This document shows positions 61,164 through 64,000 of a DNA stretch of 64,000 nt, in pieces. Each line of letters starts with the position of its first letter. Position 1 is the first letter of the stretch. This stretch comes from Lentzea albida (GTDB lineage: Bacteria; Actinomycetota; Actinomycetes; Mycobacteriales; Pseudonocardiaceae): positions 521,973 through 585,972 of the forward strand of contig NZ_FOFV01000003.1 in NCBI RefSeq assembly GCF_900111005.1, given 5' to 3'. Under the pieces are notes generated by a model. It saw only the letters and a program-made list of their open reading frames with translations. It was not told the origin of the DNA and searched no databases. A program made the translations under genes and the position numbers.

Positions 61164-63577
61164 TGCTCCGCGGTCTCCTCCTGGGTCAGCTCGAACGCGC
61201 GCTCGGCGGCGTCCGTCTCCCCCTCGTCGTCAGCCTCGGCGGCGTTGAGGAACCACTTGACGGCTTCCTCGGTACGACCGGCCGCGGCCAGGTTGTCGGC
61301 GTAAGCGTAGAAGAGCCGCGCGGAGTAGGGGGTGCGCTGCCCCGGGTCGAGGTCCGGCCCCTGCAGTGCGACGACCGCCGCGTCGAGCTGGCCCATGTCG
61401 CGACGAGCGCCGGCCGCGACGATCCGCAGCTCGATCTCGTCCTCCTGGCTGAGCTCCTTGGCCGCCGGGTCCTTGGCGAGGTCGATGGCCCGCTCCGGCC
61501 GGCCCAGGGCCCGCTCGCAGTCGGCCATGATCGCCAGGTGGCCCGGTCCGGGCATCATCCGGCGGGCGGCGCGCAGCTCGCTGAGCGCCTCGGCCCACTC
61601 GTCCGCGAAGTACGCGGTCAACCCGGCCGCCTCGCGCACGACACCGACCCGCGCCGCCTTGCTCCGCGCGTACCGGGCGTGCTCCAGGGCCAGCTGCGGG
61701 TCCTCGTCGATCAGCAGCCCGGCCGCGGCCAGGTGCCTGCCGATGATCTCCGCGAGCCCCTTGGGCAGGCTGCGCAGCTCGAGCTTGATCTCGGGGTCGA
61801 GCAGCGACAGGTCGGCCTCCTCGGGCAGCTCGGGCCGACCGCCGCGGGGGGCGGGCGCCTCGTCGCGCTGCTCGGTCTCGTCCGCACCCGTGCGGGTGCT
61901 GTCGTCGGCGCTGTCGTCCGCGCGCTCGCCGGCCTCGGCCGTGTCGGCTTCGGCGGCGACCGCGGACTCCTCGACGGCCTTCGTCTCCGGCTCGGACCCG
62001 GTGTCCTCGGCGTCGACGTCGTCGGCTGCGACGGGCTCGCGGCCTGCCGCGGCACGGGTGGCGGCGGCACCGTCACCCAGGCGGTAACCGGAGCGCTCGG
62101 CGCCCCGGCTCACCTCGGCGGTGCCGGCCTCGACGTCGGTGCTGCCGGCACCGGTGGCGTCCTGGTCGGCGATGCGCTCCTGGAACCGGGCCGCACGCTC
62201 ACGGCTCCGCTCGTCCCGACGGTCGTCGCGCTGCGGAGCGGAACGCTCGTCCTTGCGGTCGTCGCTCTTGCGGTAACCACCGCGGTCGCTCGAACGGTCA
62301 CCGCGGTACCCACCGCGGTCGTCGCTCTTGCGGAACCCGCCGCGCTCACCGGAGCGCTCGCCGCGCGAACCACCGCGGTCGTCGCTCTTGCGGTAGCCGC
62401 CCCGGTCGCCCGAGTCATCACGACGGAACCCGCCGCGGTCGCCCGAACGCTCGCCGCGGAAGCCACCGCGGTCACCGGAGTCGCTCTTGCGGTACCCACC
62501 GCGGTCACCAGAGCCCTGGCCCCGGTAGCCGCCACGATCGCTCGAGCGGTCGCCGGAGTCGTCACGACGGAACCCGCCACGCTCACCGGAACGCTCGCCG
62601 CGGTAGCCACCCCGGTCACCCGAGTCGTCACGACGGAAGCCACCGCGGTCGCTCGAACGGTCGCCGCGGTACCCACCGCGATCACCGGAATCGCTCTTGC
62701 GGTACCCACCGCGGTCGCCCGAGTCGTCCCGGCGGAACCCGCCGCGGTCGCTCGAACGGTCGCTGGAGCCCTGGCCCCGGTAGCCACCGCGGTCATCGCT
62801 CTTGCGGTAGCCACCGCGATCACTCGAGCCGCCGCGCTCGCCGGAGCGGAACCCGCCACGGTCGCCGGACTCGCTCTTGCGGTAACCGCCACGGTCGCCC
62901 GAGTCGTCCCGGCGGAACCCGCCGCGGTCGCTCGAACGGTCACCGCGGTACCCACCACGATCACCGGAGTCGTCCTTGCGGTAGCCGGGACGGTCACCCG
63001 AGCCCTGACCGCGGTAGCCACCCCGGTCGTCGCTCTTGCGGTACCCACCGCGGTCGCCCGAGTCGTCGCGACGGAACCCGCCGCGGTCACCGGAACGCTC
63101 GCCGCGGTACCCACCGCGATCGCCTGATTCGTCCTTGCGGTAGCCGGGACGGTCGCCGCGGTACCCACCGCTGCGCTCACCGGAGCCCTGCCCGCGATAT
63201 CCGCCCCGGTCGCCCGAGTCGCTCTTGCGGTAGCCACCGCGCTCGCCGGAACCACCGCGGTCGCTCGAACGGTCGCCGCGGTACCCACCGCGGTCGCCGG
63301 AGTCGTCCCTGCGGTAGCCGCCGCGGTCGCTGGAACCCTGGCCGCGGTAACCTCCGCGGTCGTTCGAACCCTGACCGCGGTATCCGCCGCGGTCGTTCGA
63401 GCCGGCACGGTTGTCTCGACGGTCACCGCTGTTGGAGCGGTCGCCGGAGCCTTCACCGCGCTGGGAGTTGTTGCTGCTGAACTTGCGATCGCCTGATGAA
63501 CGGCCACCGTCGGAATGGCGCGGTCGGTCTCCCTGGCCACGCTGACGGTCGCCGGGACGATCCCCGAACCTGGACAC
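61160..63577 (-). CDS. TPR-like protein with a long Arg/Gly/Asp/Ser repeat region
   Basis: 805 aa. The C-terminal 270 residues form an alpha-helical repeat domain ([40 protein letters not shown]) that corresponds by position to the TPR-like protein preceding the HAD gene in mycobacteria (Rv1691, about 250 aa). Before it lie an acidic linker and about 380 residues of repeats such as [17 protein letters not shown] and [17 protein letters not shown]. These are highly charged, rich in RGG and GY/GF dipeptides, and certainly disordered. Similar RGG regions in other proteins bind RNA and drive condensation. The GTG at 63577 follows AGGAGG by 5 bases. It lies 90 bases downstream of 5S rRNA on the same strand. 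Confidence 0.85.
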   Translation of the reverse strand: MSRFGDRPGDRQRGQGDRPRHSDGGRSSGDRKFSSNNSQRGEGSGDRSNSGDRRDNRAGSNDRGGYRGQGSNDRGGYRGQGSSDRGGYRRDDSGDRGGYRGDRSSDRGGSGERGGYRKSDSGDRGGYRGQGSGERSGGYRGDRPGYRKDESGDRGGYRGERSGDRGGFRRDDSGDRGGYRKSDDRGGYRGQGSGDRPGYRKDDSGDRGGYRGDRSSDRGGFRRDDSGDRGGYRKSESGDRGGFRSGERGGSSDRGGYRKSDDRGGYRGQGSSDRSSDRGGFRRDDSGDRGGYRKSDSGDRGGYRGDRSSDRGGFRRDDSGDRGGYRGERSGERGGFRRDDSGDRSSDRGGYRGQGSGDRGGYRKSDSGDRGGFRGERSGDRGGFRRDDSGDRGGYRKSDDRGGSRGERSGERGGFRKSDDRGGYRGDRSSDRGGYRKSDDRKDERSAPQRDDRRDERSRERAARFQERIADQDATGAGSTDVEAGTAEVSRGAERSGYRLGDGAAATRAAAGREPVAADDVDAEDTGSEPETKAVEESAVAAEADTAEAGERADDSADDSTRTGADETEQRDEAPAPRGGRPELPEEADLSLLDPEIKLELRSLPKGLAEIIGRHLAAAGLLIDEDPQLALEHARYARSKAARVGVVREAAGLTAYFADEWAEALSELRAARRMMPGPGHLAIMADCERALGRPERAIDLAKDPAAKELSQEDEIELRIVAAGARRDMGQLDAAVVALQGPDLDPGQRTPYSARLFYAYADNLAAAGRTEEAVKWFLNAAEADDEGETDAAERAFELTQEETAEQ
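62265..63406 (-). repeat. coding tandem repeats of the RGG region
   Basis: About 1.1 kb of imperfect repeats with a basic unit of 8-12 codons, encoding variants of S-G-D-R-G-G-(Y/F)-R-(K/R/G)-(S/D). Higher-order blocks (for example [20 protein letters not shown]) recur. The DNA copies are not identical, with synonymous changes between units, so the array is not freshly amplified. It is a likely site of replication slippage and assembly error. Confidence 0.8.
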
Positions 63578-63599
63578 CAAATCCTCCTACTTGGACACG

Positions 63600-63660
63600 C
63601 TGAAAGGGGCCTGTGAGCGAAGCACTGTAATTGTGCCCCGCGATCACAAGCCCCTTCAGG
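63600..63660 (-). terminator. long imperfect hairpin after the 5S rRNA gene
   Basis: CTGAAAGGGGCCTGTGA near 63600-63616 can pair with TCACAAGCCCCTTCAG near 63645-63660, forming a long stem with one or two mismatches and an inner loop. It lies between the 5S gene and the RGG-TPR gene and may terminate or process the rRNA transcript. Confidence 0.55.
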
Positions 63661-63668
63661 GAAGTAAA

Positions 63669-63787
63669 GTTCGGCGGCGACCTACTCTCCCACACCGTAA
63701 CCAGTGCAGTACCATCGGCGCAGAAGGGCTTAACTACCGGGTTCGGAATGGGACCGGGTGTTTCCCCAACGCTATAACCACCGAAAC
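63669..63787 (-). rRNA. rrf: 5S ribosomal RNA
   Basis: The complement reads GTTTCGGTGGTTATAGCGTT at the 5' end, then the conserved CCCGGTCCCATTCCGAACCC and the 3' part GGTGTGGGAGAGTAGGTCGC, ending near CCGCCGAAC. About 119 nt, as expected for actinobacterial 5S rRNA. The end points are set to the pairing of the terminal helix and may be off by a few bases. Confidence 0.93.
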
Positions 63788-63884
63788 ACTATGAAATTAC
63801 AACCTAGAACCCCGATCCTGCGGGTTCGATCGGTCCTGGTTGTTCTTCCAGAACCGCACAGTGGATGCGTAGCGTCTTTGTAAC

Positions 63885-64000
63885 AAGTCCTCGGCCTATT
63901 AGTACCAGTCAGCTCCAACCGTTACCGGTCTTCCACCTCTGGCCTATCAACCCAGTGGTCTAGCTGGGGGCCTTAACCCACAAAGGGTGGGATACCTCAT
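63885..64000 (-). rRNA. rrl: 23S ribosomal RNA, 3' end (partial)
   Basis: The complement of the last ~116 bases contains the conserved 3' end of actinobacterial 23S rRNA: the sequence before GGCCGAGGACTTGTTAC, including GACTGGTACTAATAGGCCGA. The gene continues off the right edge. The spacer to 5S is about 97 bases (63788-63884) and holds no tRNA. Confidence 0.92.

Noticed and set aside
61052..63127. 691-codon plus-strand frame rich in Val/Thr/Ala/Pro repeats, resembling a surface adhesin
   Set aside because: It is the antisense reading of the RGG repeats; the periodicity is inherited from the real gene, which has a good ribosome site and a conserved C-terminal domain.
62265..63406. Regular repeats considered as a CRISPR array or satellite
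   Set aside because: There are no unique spacers of constant length; the repeat follows codon periodicity with synonymous differences and stays in one reading frame.
63788..63884. Possible tRNA between 23S and 5S
   Set aside because: The 97-base spacer shows no cloverleaf or TTCGAATC-type T-loop.

Overview
The window is GC-rich actinomycete chromosome, most likely from the Pseudonocardiaceae (a Lentzea/Saccharothrix/Actinosynnema-like organism; inferred from gene content and order, not from a search). Genes are packed in co-oriented operons with many 4-base GTGA or ATGA stop/start overlaps. No gene-free stretch exceeds 300 bases. The longest gaps are 24464-24737, 4330-4543, 30275-30484 and 10385-10593, and they hold promoters, terminators or nothing I recognise. 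I saw no tRNA, insertion sequence, CRISPR array or prophage.

Left part (1-15.4 kb): a minus-strand branched-chain-type ABC transporter operon (livF, livG, an embedded acyl-CoA ligase, livH, start of livM) diverges from an SRPBCC protein and a SigF/SigB-type sigma factor. A series of mostly single genes follows: DUF4383, topoisomerase IB, a YbdK-type carboxylate-amine ligase, a degenerate heme-oxygenase-like protein, a STAS protein, a small operon (46-aa peptide, nucleoside deaminase, miniature SDR), an ECF sigma factor, a frameshifted Nramp transporter, HEAT-like and TfoX-like proteins, YggT and an AGPS-like flavoprotein.

Middle part (15.4-42 kb): the most unusual content. A TPR-CHAT protease-like protein diverges, across a perfect 14-bp palindrome, from an S8 subtilase, a sigma-70 factor and an unrecognised 147-aa protein. 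This looks like a sigma-controlled proteolytic response module. Then come a DUF574-type methyltransferase, a PAS-GGDEF-EAL protein, a snapalysin-type secreted protease, a pair of unknown membrane-anchored proteins, a conservon (CvnA-B-D without CvnC), an NMT1/SsuA-type binding lipoprotein, a PobA-type hydroxylase, a Val/Asp-repeat IniB-like protein, an SsuBC/TauBC-type ABC transporter, and two tandem HTH-nSTAND-propeller proteins. One of these two has a broken ATP-binding site.

Right part (42-64 kb): a conserved minus-strand housekeeping block whose order matches the Mycobacterium tuberculosis Rv1691-Rv1711 region as I remember it: (RGG-repeat) TPR protein, HAD phosphatase, 55-aa protein, tlyA, nadK, recN, steA, mctB/steB, pyrG, Nudix hydrolase, xerD, parA, scpA, scpB, rluB. 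Lineage-specific insertions are four tandem related membrane proteins between recN and steA, an SMI1/KNR4-like gene, ald, DUF2752 and TM2-domain proteins, and an ArsR regulator. The window ends in the 3' end of an rRNA operon (23S 3' end and 5S, minus strand). The TPR protein lies directly downstream and carries a roughly 380-residue Arg/Gly/Asp/Ser-rich repeat region.

Functional names come from motif recognition and remembered families. No database search was run.
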